Assembly (NCBI RefSeq): GCF_918797505.1
Contig: NC_092794.1
Span: 31,300,122-31,364,121, forward strand
Source of the DNA: Bemisia tabaci
Lineage: Eukaryota; Arthropoda; Insecta; Hemiptera; Aleyrodidae
Direction: 5' to 3'
Length of the DNA stretch: 64,000 nt
The position numbers were made by a program, and so were the translations under genes. Below the pieces are notes generated by a model. It worked only from the letters and a program-made list of their open reading frames with translations. It was not told the origin of the DNA and did not search any database. Below are positions 54,779 through 64,000 of this stretch, in pieces. How positions within the stretch are numbered: position 1 is the stretch's first letter; the number at the start of each line of letters is the position of its first letter.

Positions 54779-56911
54779 GCTGGACCTGGATGGGCCCCCG
54801 CTATTGGACCATTATTTCTAGTAAGGGTAGTTTCAAGTTTAGCTACCCTTTCACATAGGTTATTCATTGTTAGCATAAAACGATTCATAATTGCATTAAA
54901 ATCAGGGGGTATGTTGAAACTATTCACTAAAGGAGGAGGGGGTTGTGAAAAGTTAGAAGTATGGGGCTGTTGTCGAGTGTCAATTGCTGGATTACTAGAA
55001 TTCTGATTTTGAGGAGTACTATTTGGATATCTATTGCGGAAGGCGTCTCTGAAGGAGACTCCGGGTTTCAGGTTACTTTTTGCGGGTTGAACTTGTTGAC
55101 CGAATCTGGCAACTCTGTTATCATTGATTTTTTGTGATAACTTGTTCTTCAGCTGTGTTTTTCGCTCGGCAGTGATTATTTTTGCTACAGTACAGCCACG
55201 ATAGCTGCCTGGATGTTTATCTCCGCAATTTGCACATTTGGGGTTGTCTATGTATTTGGGTAAGGGACATTCTAGCGTATGATGCGCTTCGCTGTACCTT
55301 ACCCATTTGGATGGAAAGAAACAGTATTTTGAGCTGTGCAAAAAGCTCTGGCAGTTAGTACATTGGATGGGGATTAATGGATCATTAGAGGGGACAGGTT
55401 CTATTCTAATTTTCATGTTAGCTATGTACATAATTTTATAGATTTTTTCAATATTTTCACTGTGAGGAAAGGAAACAGTAAAGACATTTTGTGGCACTAA
55501 TTTGTACTAGGCGGCAAGATTTTAGTTTTAACAGACTCATTTTCAGTATCTTTGTTGGTATTATCAGTATTTTCAGCATTATCGGTACTATTAGTGGTAT
55601 TTCCAGTATTGTTTTCTGTGTTATTTCTCTCATTATCTTCATTGGATGGAGTATTTGTCTTTTCATTGTTGTTGGGAGGATTATCTTGAGAATCCATTGA
55701 ATTGATTGGTTTATTGGTCTTTACTGTTTCTTTTCTAGTAGAATTGTTGGGAAATTTCTTAAGGTTGTTAATAATAGAGAGGGGTTTAAAGCCTTGCTCT
55801 GTTAGACTATCTTGAATGTTAGTCAGGGAGGTGGAATGATGAAGGCCTTTGATTAACACTCTGATGGGCCTAGTATTTTTATTCTCGTAAGTGTTAAAGA
55901 GAAATCCGTTTTCGGAGAGAATTATAACAATTTTTTCATGAGTGTTATCATCTGCGGCAGAGATTTTGAATGAGTCGGATGGAAAGACCCTAGAATTCCA
56001 GAGATTTTTGTCTACATCCTTTAGCACTTTACACAATTTAACAAAATCAGTCTTAACTGCAGTGATAATGGGGGGGGGGGGTTAGGTTTGATCTTTTTGT
56101 CTTCTTCAGGATCGATAGTTGATTTATCGTTCAAATTTACAGTTTGCATGCTGTTCTTATCACTATTATTAATTGAAGGTTTCTCACCGGAGTTGTTGGC
56201 AGTTTGTTTCTGTCGATTCAATTTGGAGATAGCTTTATTGGTCGCCCGATTAGGGTTGTTTGAGGAACTAAAATGTCAGTGTCCGAGCCAATTGACATGT
56301 CATTGATGTCGTCGTCATCCGTCTCTGTGTTATCTTCGCCCTCGTTGAGAAGCAGGTTATAGTTGTTTTTGGTGAATAGTTGCCTGGAAGCAAGAGATTG
56401 AACCCTCTGGCTGGTTGAGGGGGTAGAGTTGTGGTTATCCTTCCTGGTATTTTTGCGGGGGGAGATTGCACTTGAGGTGTTGGGGTTCGTTCACTACACT
56501 CAGTTTGCTTTTTTTGAAATTCGGTTAGAGATTTTGTTAAAGCTTGTACTTGATCTGAAAGGTTCTTAACTTGAGCTATGAGTTGTGAGTTCTGTTCTTG
56601 AAGGTATTTAATTAACGCCTTATCGGTACTAAGTTGAATGTTGTTGTCATTCTGCGAGTTAGTATAGGCATGTTGTTATTTTTAAGGCTATTTCTGCGAG
56701 AAGTATTAAGTGAGGAGCAAGATTGTTTATTCAGTGGTTGTGAAAGATTGTTTACTTCTGCAGAAAGGCTTGTAGATTTAATTCGATGGCAGATATTGTC
56801 TGAGCAGTCGGTTACAAAATGAATAGTGCACTTACAAATTGGACAGTGTTCTATGGAATGAGCAAGACACTTTTTCATGATGTTGATGATGTTGATGAGA
56901 TTCACAGACAC
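54772..56911 (-). pseudogene. Jockey-like LINE ORF1 (gag-like)
   Basis: Several adjoining minus-strand frames make up the gag-like ORF1. The N-terminal part (56612-56911) has HCPICKCTIHFVTDC. The middle (56036-55497) is Asn/Thr-rich low complexity with a nucleic-acid-binding-like region (IRVLIKGLHHSTSLTNIQDS). The C-terminal part (55497-54772) carries CTNCQSFLHSSKYCFF...EAHHTLECP and CANCGDKHPGSYRGC, CCHC knuckles typical of Jockey-clade gag. ORF1 and ORF2 overlap by a few bases (ATGA-type junction near 54775). Frame changes near 55497, 56030 and 56270 break ORF1. A recent full-length copy would be ~2 kb for this ORF, so little has been deleted. Confidence 0.75.
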
Positions 56912-57217
56912 TTGAAGACACTAAAAGTTCAAATGAATCTACACTGTATGTTCTGGGGGTAAAAACCCCCAGATTATGCTAACTTTGAAGGTATTCACAT
57001 GTTTACACGATTTGGAAATAGGCCGTATGCTTATTTCTGATATACGTGGCACGGGCACGGAATTGAGTGCAAAGCCGAGATCTGATAGAGAGCGAGAACT
57101 GTCACGCGACCGTCTCCGATCAAGGTTGATAACGGACTCCCATATGCTTAATGTCCCTATGCACGGTGCCCCTGAACTCACTTTAAACGCGACTTTGTTG
57201 TACATCAAAAATTCAAG
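56912..57217. other. Junction DNA upstream of antisense LINE
   Basis: Contains a small palindrome (GGGGGTAAAAACCCCC at 56954-56969). The 5' UTR/promoter of the antisense LINE would lie here but no end is recognisable. Confidence 0.35.
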
Positions 57218-57812
57218 TTGGAGGTTGTAGTGGGGTACTCCCTGATGGGTTTTTGGGCAATTTCGAAATAGGTTGTCGGAGCTCCTCGAAAAATAATCGC
57301 ATTTTTGTGGTTTTTTAGGGGTAAAATAGCAAAATTGGCCTCCGGGCGACAAATTAAACCCCCTCTCCCTCATCCTTGCCTTGACCGATCTGAATTTTTA
57401 GTATGTTTTTACCTGGTATAAGATGGGACTTTTCTGAAATTTTCATGCCCATACAAATTTTTTTGCTCCCGCGGCAGCGTTGCCAAGTTGCGGACTCCAA
57501 AATATCGAATTTAATGATAAAATGAAGGTTTCGGAGTGTGATTTCCATTCAAAATCAAAAATTCAAATTGTAAGTTGTAGTAGGGTACTGCCTGATGGGG
57601 TTTTGGCCAATTTCGAAGTGGAGTGTTTGAGATTTTTGAAAAATAATCGAATTTTTGCGGTTTTTTAAGGGTAAAATAGCACACTGCGCACGGGGCGGCA
57701 AGTTGAACCTTTTCTCTCTCATCCTTGCCGTGACCGATCTGAACATTTAGTATGTATTAACCTGGTATAAGATGTGACTTTTCTGAAATTTTCATGCCCA
57801 TACAAAAATTTT
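57218..57812 (+). repeat. Two direct copies of a ~350-bp repeat
   Basis: GTTGTAGT(G/A)GGGTACT(C/G)CCTGATGGG begins both 57222 and 57569. Each continues with GGTTTTTTA(G/A)GGGTAAAATAGCA, CTCATCCTTGCC(T/G)TGACCGATCTGAA and CCTGGTATAAGATG(G/T)GACTTTTCTGAAA. It is unequal tandem duplication of a non-coding repeat. Confidence 0.75.
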
Positions 57813-58350
57813 GAGGCCTTACATTACAAAGGCAATTTCGACGCTTTTGAAGCCCAATATTTTCGGGCATTAGCCCGCTGTCGAGTGTTGAAAGCCTCAC
57901 AAAGCCACTCAGGGCCCTCTGTCCAAATGACAGCAAATTCGGGAGTACCAGTCACTTTGGTCTCTTCTAATTTGAACCCAAATTTGAAACCGCCAGATAT
58001 CCCGCCTTTTAATGGGAGATTTGAAAAATTCAGACCGTTTATGGAAATGTTCGAAGCGATAATTGTTAATTGATTCGGATAGAGTTTTGACACCGATCCA
58101 AAAGTTCCATTTCCTGCGACATTCTCTACAGGGTGAAGCGGAAAAGCTAATTGAAACATTGCAATTTACAGCGAAAAATTATCCAGTTGCTTTAGAAACT
58201 TTAAAAAATCATTATGAAAACGAAAAATAAAGAGTATTCGAAATTGTTCAAAGAGTGGCTGAACTTCCAAGAGTTGATTCGTCAGACTTCAAGTCTGTGA
58301 AACTTTTGTCTTTTAATTTTTCACAGGCCAAACAACTTGAAAACATTGTT
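57813..58350 (+). pseudogene. BEL/Pao-type gag relic
   Basis: An open stretch reads FEAQYFRALARCRVL and PPFNGRFEKFRPFMEMFEAI, then stops at about 58072. The next segment, in another frame, encodes a conserved gag core (LTPIQKFHFLRHSL and ALETLKNHYENE are visible), followed by EIVQRVAELPRVDSS in yet another phase. The order (LP-x-F-G-x-W/F...F...F, then RHSL-x-G-x-A) is the DUF1759-type gag of BEL/Pao LTR retrotransposons. No protease, RT or integrase remains. Broken by at least two frameshifts. Confidence 0.7.
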
Positions 58351-59146
58351 AAATTGCCTTTCACCTTTATCACAGGAGGATGTAAGATGTGCATAACCTC
58401 AATCTTGCTTGCTGATAACGGCCATCTTGTTTGTTTATTTACGGCCCTAAGAGCACCGTGTCAGCCTATTCGCTCGCGACCAATGAAAAACCGGAGCAGA
58501 AATGGCCATACTCTGTCTATAAAGGTACTCCAGTCTGGATAGGGTGCACATAGTAAACAAAGTACGTAGCATCTTTTCGTTTCAGACACATCGTGCCATC
58601 AGTAGAATCATAAAAGAAAACTCACAACGAAAAAGGTACCTAGAGAGAGAGAGAGGGATTCATGAAAAATTAAGAATAGATAGTCACATTTGGAAGCATT
58701 ATTCCTCGGGCAGCATGAAATTGAAAACGTTTCGTGCGTGCGATAAGAAAACCATTCAAGAAGTTATATTGTTATTAAATTCAGAAATAATATGACAAAG
58801 AAAAAGAGACAGGAGCCAGGAGAAATTGAAATTGCAATGCTACTGCTCAAATCCGATCCTAAATTTCCAAACAAAACAATAACCTAACCTCTATCTATGC
58901 CAATCTCTCTGCGTAGCCAATGAGAATTAGGCATTACGTCAAGTGACCCAACTTTGTCACGATTTTCATATTGACCTGAGGTTTTTTTTCTGTGACGTAC
59001 AGGGTGTGCCAAAAATATAGATCCTTCTTATTGATGTCTCGAAAACGAATACAGATAATTGACTTGCGGTTTGAACCTTGGAACGAAACTTCCTTCAAAA
59101 AAGATGGGCCGCTTTCGAGTGGGGGGGGGGGGGGGGGGGTCGGGGG
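58351..59146. other. Anonymous DNA, possible solo LTR and MITE end
   Basis: 58380-58550 has a promoter-like TCTATAAAGGTAC at about 58517 and could be an LTR remnant near the gag relic, but no second LTR was found. A TA-CAGGGTGTGCCAAAAATA terminus at 58999 resembles CAGGG MITE ends without a visible partner. A basic 83-residue frame at 58544-58795 is unrecognised. G-run at 59120-59139. Confidence 0.35.
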
Positions 59147-59673
59147 TGTGACGGTAATTTTTCCCGTCACTTAAGTTTCGAATAAGTAATCACCTAGGAA
59201 ATTTTGTTTAATTTTAAACCGTGCCCAGCGGGTCGATTATTGAAATTTAAACCAGCCCGATAAGACATCGAATTGCGAGATATTGCATGGTTAAGATAGG
59301 GCTATGTCTTGTCGTGTCGGGCTGACATAGTTTCAATAATCGGGCCGCTGATTTAATGATATGTAAAAATTTCGATGGTTACAGCTGCCGCAAGTGATTG
59401 CGACAGTAGCGCATTCTGTAGAGACGGTGAAGTAGTCGGGTACAAGAGGTTCCAGATCGCTCCGCGAGAGCGCTCGAGTGGCGCGCGGCGGCCGACCGGT
59501 GTACTGCAGTACTCCGCTACTTCACCGTCCCTACAGAATGCGCTACTGTCGCAATCACTTGCGGCAGCTGTAGCCATCGAAATTTTTACATATCATTAAA
59601 TCTGGGCACGGTTTCAAAATTTCCTAGGTGATTACTTATTCGAAACTTAAGTGACGGGAAAAATTACCGTCAC
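59147..59673. mobile_element. Foldback MITE with a second palindrome inside its left arm
   Basis: GTGACGGTAATTTTTCCCGT at the left pairs with its inverse at the right. The arms continue through TAAGTTTCGAATAAGTAATC, GTAAAAATTTCGATGG and GCGCATTCTGTAGAGACGGT. The left arm contains an extra ~110-bp block (59232-59345) absent from the right arm. That block is itself an imperfect palindrome starting CGATTATTGAAA and ending TTTCAATAATCG, a MITE inside a MITE. Confidence 0.8.
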
Positions 59674-59797
59674 GGGGGGGTCGTTACCTCTTTGCCTCGC
59701 GCCCGAGAACAACTTTTAAATTTAAAATGGGAACTCTCTTTGCCTGATACTTCGTAGAAGTCATACCAAAAATACGCGATATCCTTCCGAAAAAACA

Positions 59798-59858
59798 AAA
59801 ATATGATTTTTGTACAAAATTTCGTCCCAATCCAAAAAATGTCACTAATTACAAAAAA

Positions 59859-59895
<37 letters not shown>

Positions 59896-61149
59896 AGGCA
59901 CCCAAAAATATGATGGCAATACCGTTTGGATTCATCATTTAAAAGGAAATGATATCAAAACGGCCCAATTTTCTTTTTCATGCCCATGCAATATACCATA
60001 CATCCCAACATTTTTCAAAAAAAAAAAAATTAAATACCTTTAAGGTATGATGACTTGAACACATTTATTTGATCCATCGCTTTAAAGGGGTATGATATCA
60101 AATCGGCCCAACTTCTCTGAAATGTACCCATCTCTGATCAATAACTTTGTCGAGACCTTCCATCCCTGAGGAGACACTGATCATTATTTGACCTTTAGTA
60201 TATGTCCTTGTTTAGATGCCAAAGAGGTCCTTATGAGAACTGTAATGCATTTTTTTTCTTTAAAGAGATAAAAAACAAAGAACCGTCATATAATTGAAAA
60301 AAAATTCGAAGAAAAAAAAAAGGAATGGGCCGGCCGGCACGTACAAAAAAAGCGAGGAAAAATAGATACATGGGTATGCCCCAACACTTTGGCATGGGTG
60401 ACCGACCCGGTCTTGCCAACATCCATGAACTTGTTAAGAGAGAAGCATTTTAAGTAGGACTTAGTAGGCACATAATATTCGCAATAATACGCCAAGGTTC
60501 AGTAGTTTGTAAGGCGTTCTATCAGAAACAAACAAGGAACATGGCATGGCTTGAAAGTTGTTAAGTTGTTCACTCATGTGTGAATATCTTTCAGTCTATC
60601 TTTCAATGACGATTTCAAGTAAGACTGATCCTCTTTTTGACGATGATACTTGTTCATGTATATGCAAACGATAATCACCCTACTATCTACCACTCGTATG
60701 TACGGCCGGCCGGCCCATTCCTTTTTTTTCGAATTTTTTTTCAATTATATGACGGTTTTTTGTTTTTTATCTCTTTAAAGAAAAAAAATTCATTACAGTT
60801 CTCATAAGGACCTCTTTGGCATCTAAACAAGGACATATACTAAGGGTCAAGTAATGATCAGTGTCTCCTCATGGATGGAAGGTCGACAAAGTTATAGATC
60901 AGAGATGGGTACATTTCAGAGAAGTTGGGCCGATTTGATATCATACCTCTTTACAGCGATGGATCAAATAAATGTGTTCAAGTCATCATACCTTAAAGGT
61001 ATTTAATTTTTTTTTTTTTTTTTTTTTTGAAAAATGTTGGGGTGTAAGGTATATTGCATGGGCATGAAAGAGAAAATTGGGCCGTTTTGATATCATTTCC
61101 TTTTAAATGATGAATCCAAACGGTATTGCCATCATATTTTTGGGTGCCT

Positions 61150-61202
<53 letters not shown>

Positions 61203-61250
61203 TAATTAGTAACATTTTTTGGATTGGGCCGAAATTTTGTACAAATATAT
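59798..61250. mobile_element. 1.45-kb foldback with long arms
   Basis: Arms 59798-60335 and 60704-61250 are reverse complements, running from the TTTTGTACAAA-type outer ends through a poly(A)/poly(T) pair, CAGGCACCCAAAAATATGAT and GGAATGGGCCGGCCGG at the inner end. A ~368-bp loop separates them. The A/T runs differ in length (about 36 and 50). No coding capacity. Confidence 0.8.
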
Positions 61251-61774
61251 TTACAAGAAATATTGAAAATAGTTTTTTAAAAATGCTTTTGAAATAAATT
61301 TCAAAATACATTTTCAAAATGTATGAAAACTTTTGGTATTAATATATTTTTAAAATATTTTTGAAAATATATTTACAAAACATAATACAAATACTATTAG
61401 CTGCTTCAGCTCGCTACGCTCGCTTGCGCCGCTAGGCGGGGGTTTCGCCTCCTGGACCCCCAGTCGCTCGCTCCGCGAGTGAATGTTAGCTAACAAATTT
61501 TGCGACAACAAGTAATTGGAGGACTTCCTGGAAGCAAAATGATAAATTCAAAAACAAAGAATAAGAAACTAATAATGATGATTACCTACTTCTAGAAAAA
61601 GAAACATCCTTGAAAAATAAAAAAAAACACTCCTGGAAAAGAAAATCAAAAAACTTTGTAAAAATTTAGCGGCACGAAAGGGTAAAGATTAATCACCAAT
61701 TCTCTTGGAGGAACACATGAGCTGTTGTAAGACAGTTAATTATAAATAAAATCTGTGCTGCCGTAAAAAGGAAG
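61251..61774. other. AT-rich spacer with a GC-rich hairpin patch
   Basis: AT-rich DNA except 61400-61482, where CGCTACGCTCGCTTGCGCC and CGCTCGCTCCGCGAGTG form a short structured GC-rich patch. No gene. Confidence 0.4.
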
Positions 61775-62409
61775 ATTATGTATGTATGTATGAGCCGCTT
61801 TTACGGTGCGCTTGGGCGATCTGCGACGCCTATTCTCCACAGGAATCTGTCATGGCAGAGATCCTCCGGAAGCTGGCATCTCTCCATCTCTTCATGGATG
61901 CTCTCTACCCACCGTTTGGCTGGACGCCCTCTCCGTCGCCTACATGGGGGGACCCACTCCAACACCTTCTTCGGCAACCTGGTATCAGCCATTCTCTGCA
62001 CATGCCCATACCATACCAATTACTTGGTCATGATATGGTGCACAATCGTCCCCTCAACGCCCATTATCTCTCGGACACGTTCATTCCTGACACGTTCATT
62101 CCTGACACGTTCTCTCCTCGAGATTCCAGCCGATCTTCGCCAGAAATCCATCTCGGTCGCCTTGAGCATTTCTTGGGTCCGCTTCTTCAACTGCCACACT
62201 TCACTGCCATAGGTGATAATAGGCTTGACAACCGAGTTATAAATTCTCTTCTTGCTGTCTTTGGAAATCCTTTGGTCCCAAAGGATCCCATTAAGCATGG
62301 CGATGGCTTTCCTTCCTAGAAGATTACGGTCCCGAATGGCCTGATCCAGCTTTCCATCCGAAGTCAGCTTCACCCCCAGGTACCTACTTCTATTGTTCGC
62401 AACTTTCTA
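61775..62409 (-). pseudogene. RTE-like LINE ORF, C-terminal part
   Basis: Minus-strand coding continues from the other side of an inserted foldback: KLTSDGKLDQAIRDRNLLGR, LNGILWDQRISKDSKKRIYN, VVKPIITYGSEVWQLKK and a triplicated RNERVR stretch; then in another frame WYGHVQRMADTRLPKKVLEW, RRRRGRPAKRW and DRFLWRIGVADRP to a stop. It is the typical C-terminal tail of RTE-like LINEs in insects. The 3' end at about 61798 is followed by (CATA)n. Frameshifts at about 62020 and 62378 inactivate it. Confidence 0.8.
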
Positions 62410-62411
62410 TA

Positions 62412-63603
62412 CAAGGTGAGCGAAAAGTCCCCGACCCCCCCTCTAACTTTTGAACGAATTGAGCTAAGGAAATGAAACTTTGGGAATGTTCCTACCTCAA
62501 AGGGGACCATCTTTTGAGGGGGTCAAAATGTTGGTCCCCCCCTCAGGGGGGGGGACAGGGGCCCCCCAACTTTGTTTTTCAAACGGCAACCCCTATCTTG
62601 TGATACCTCATTCGAAAGAGCATAAAACACTAAGAATTTTGGCGCAAACCTCAGATCAATATCTCAATTTTTGACCGAGTTATGATAGGTCAAAGGTCAA
62701 ATTTGACCTATTTTCAAAAAATCATAACTCCGGTTCAAATTATCGTGAAGAAAAAAATAAAACGGGAAAATTTACCAAATTGTGTTCGCTTTTACGTAAA
62801 AATTACAGAAATCACTTCGATTTAATTTAAGGGGGGGGGGCTCGGACCCCCAAATACGTCAATTCAAAGGTCATTCAATTTTCCCACGAAATAAGCCAAT
62901 TTCCTCTGGAATTGCCTCTACATTATCTCAGTAAGGTCAAAATCAGTTCAACATTACGTTGGAAAGTCCCCAAATTTCGGGAAAAGTTAAAAAAACGAAA
63001 TTTAACGAATTTGACCGTTTAAATTTCGTTTTTTTAACTTTTCCCGAAATTTGGGGACTTGCCAACGTAATGTTGAACTGATTTTGACCTTACTGAGATA
63101 ATGTGGAGGCAATTCCAGAGGAAATTGGCTTATTTCGTGGGAAAATTGAATGACCTTTGAATTGACGTATTTGGGGGTCCGAGCCCCCCCCCCCCCCCTT
63201 AAAATTAAATCGAAGTGATTTCTGCAATTTTTACGTAAAAGCGAACACAATTTGGTAAATTTTCCCGTTTTATTTTTTTCTTTACGATAATTTGAACCGG
63301 AGTTATGATTTTTTGAAAATAGGTCAAATTTGACCTTTGACCTATCATAACTCGGTCAAAAATTGAGATATTGATCTGAGGTTTGCGCCAAAATTCTTAG
63401 TTTTTTATGCTCTTTCGAATGAGGTATCACAAGATAGGGGTTGCTATTTGAAAAAAAAAGTTGGGGGACCCCTGTCCCCCAAAATTTTGACCCCCTCAAA
63501 AGATGGTCCCCTTTGAGATAGGAACATTCCCAAAGTTTCATTTCCTTAGCTCAATTCGTTCAAAAGTTAGAGGGGGGGGGTCGGGGACTTTTCGCTCACC
63601 CTG
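62412..63603. mobile_element. CAGGG-ended foldback MITE with TA duplication, copy 2
   Basis: Left end CAAGGTGAGCGAAAAGTCCC, right end its near-inverse (GGGACTTTTCGCTCACCCTG). TA flanks both sides (62410-62411 and 63604-63605). It is 1192 bp, nearly one palindrome centred near 63010. It shares AACTTT...GAATTGAG and TCGAAAGAGCATAAAA with 25620-26617. It splits the RTE-like LINE, whose frame continues on either side. Confidence 0.88.
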
Positions 63604-63605
63604 TA

Positions 63606-64000
63606 TGTTGACCATCCTCCAGGACTATGCTTTGCTGAGCACCTCCGACTGACATCTTTTTTGTCTTACGGACACTAACCTCAAGGCCCCATTTGCGATA
63701 CTCCTCCACCAACTTCCGGGTCATATACTCTGCGTCATCGTGATCTTGACTTATGACTACCTGGTCGTCAGCAAAGCATAGCGTGAACAGTGTTTCTTGG
63801 CCATTCAGAGGGACGCCCATGCCGGCACACTTTCTTTTCCATTCCTTCAGAACGTGCTCTAGATATATCTTAAACAGCGTCGGTGACAGACAACATCCCT
63901 GCTTAAGCTCCTTGGTGACAAAAAAACCGTCTGAAAGCCTTCCTTGGCACTTAATTCTAGCAAAAGCCCCCCGATAAAACTGCTTGACTGCCCCAATAAG
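63606..64000 (-). pseudogene. RTE-like LINE RT, central part (runs off window)
   Basis: Minus-strand frame entering from the window edge with AVKQFYRGAFARIKCQGRLS, LKQGCCLSPTLFKIYLEHVL (RT motif B), CFADDQVVISQDHDD (motif C) and RKWGLEVSVRKTKKMSVGG. It is cut after LEDGQH by the foldback at 62412-63603; the remainder follows at 61775-62409. RT catalytic FADD is intact. The start lies beyond 64000. Confidence 0.85.

Overview
This window is animal nuclear DNA: it is AT-rich, intron-bearing and packed with transposable elements (TEs), with no operons, ribosome binding sites or dense genes. Restriction-like-endonuclease (RLE) LINEs of the Dong/R4 type sitting in (TAA)n, Jockey-like and RTE-like LINEs, a BEL/Pao gag relic, mariner debris, many foldback elements and a possible chemoreceptor exon pair point to an arthropod. 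A hemipteran insect such as a whitefly is my guess, from general memory of such repeats rather than a diagnostic gene. No complete, clearly host-derived gene is visible. The only long intact reading frame is the 1342-residue LINE protein at 42936-46964.

Layout. 1-1.8 kb: anonymous DNA with a dispersed repeat that recurs near 33.8 kb. 1.8-7.4 kb: a large nested inverted-repeat element holding an acidic/coiled ORF relic, a tRNA-like sequence and a second foldback. 7.4-17.9 kb: a tandemly duplicated unit whose second copy is split by a 7.4-kb Harbinger/ISL2EU-like element with ~660-bp terminal inverted repeats. That element's transposase gene is split by a 3.4-kb element with 2-bp target duplications, which in turn carries a poly(A)-tailed retroelement end. 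A 1.7-kb foldback follows. 18.2-24.2 kb: two related chemoreceptor-like exons (one degraded, one open) on opposite strands; between them lies a 3.3-kb element containing a 130-bp tandem satellite. 25-28.6 kb: mariner C-terminal relic, CAGGG foldback, LINE endonuclease relic, a two-exon Cys-rich gene fragment and an RTE relic.

28.6-38.6 kb: a ~10-kb inverted-repeat structure with 1.7-kb near-identical arms. Inside it are a second inverted repeat with a 45-bp minisatellite, a broken unclassified TE-type gene and a small palindrome. 38.6-50.5 kb: a cluster of RLE LINEs in and around (TAA)n, comprising one intact Dong-like element, a degenerate tandem copy, a 5'-truncated copy and two related relics. 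50.5-57 kb: a foldback, anonymous repeats, an RLE LINE 3' relic fused to the broken RT of an antisense Jockey-like LINE with gag-like ORF1. 57-64 kb: direct repeats, BEL/Pao gag relic, three foldbacks, and an RTE-like LINE cut in two by a second CAGGG foldback with TA duplications.

Functionally the region is a TE graveyard with one apparently competent retroelement. Its reading order (insertion into insertion) can be reconstructed at several points because target-site duplications, empty-site paralogues or reading-frame continuity survive.
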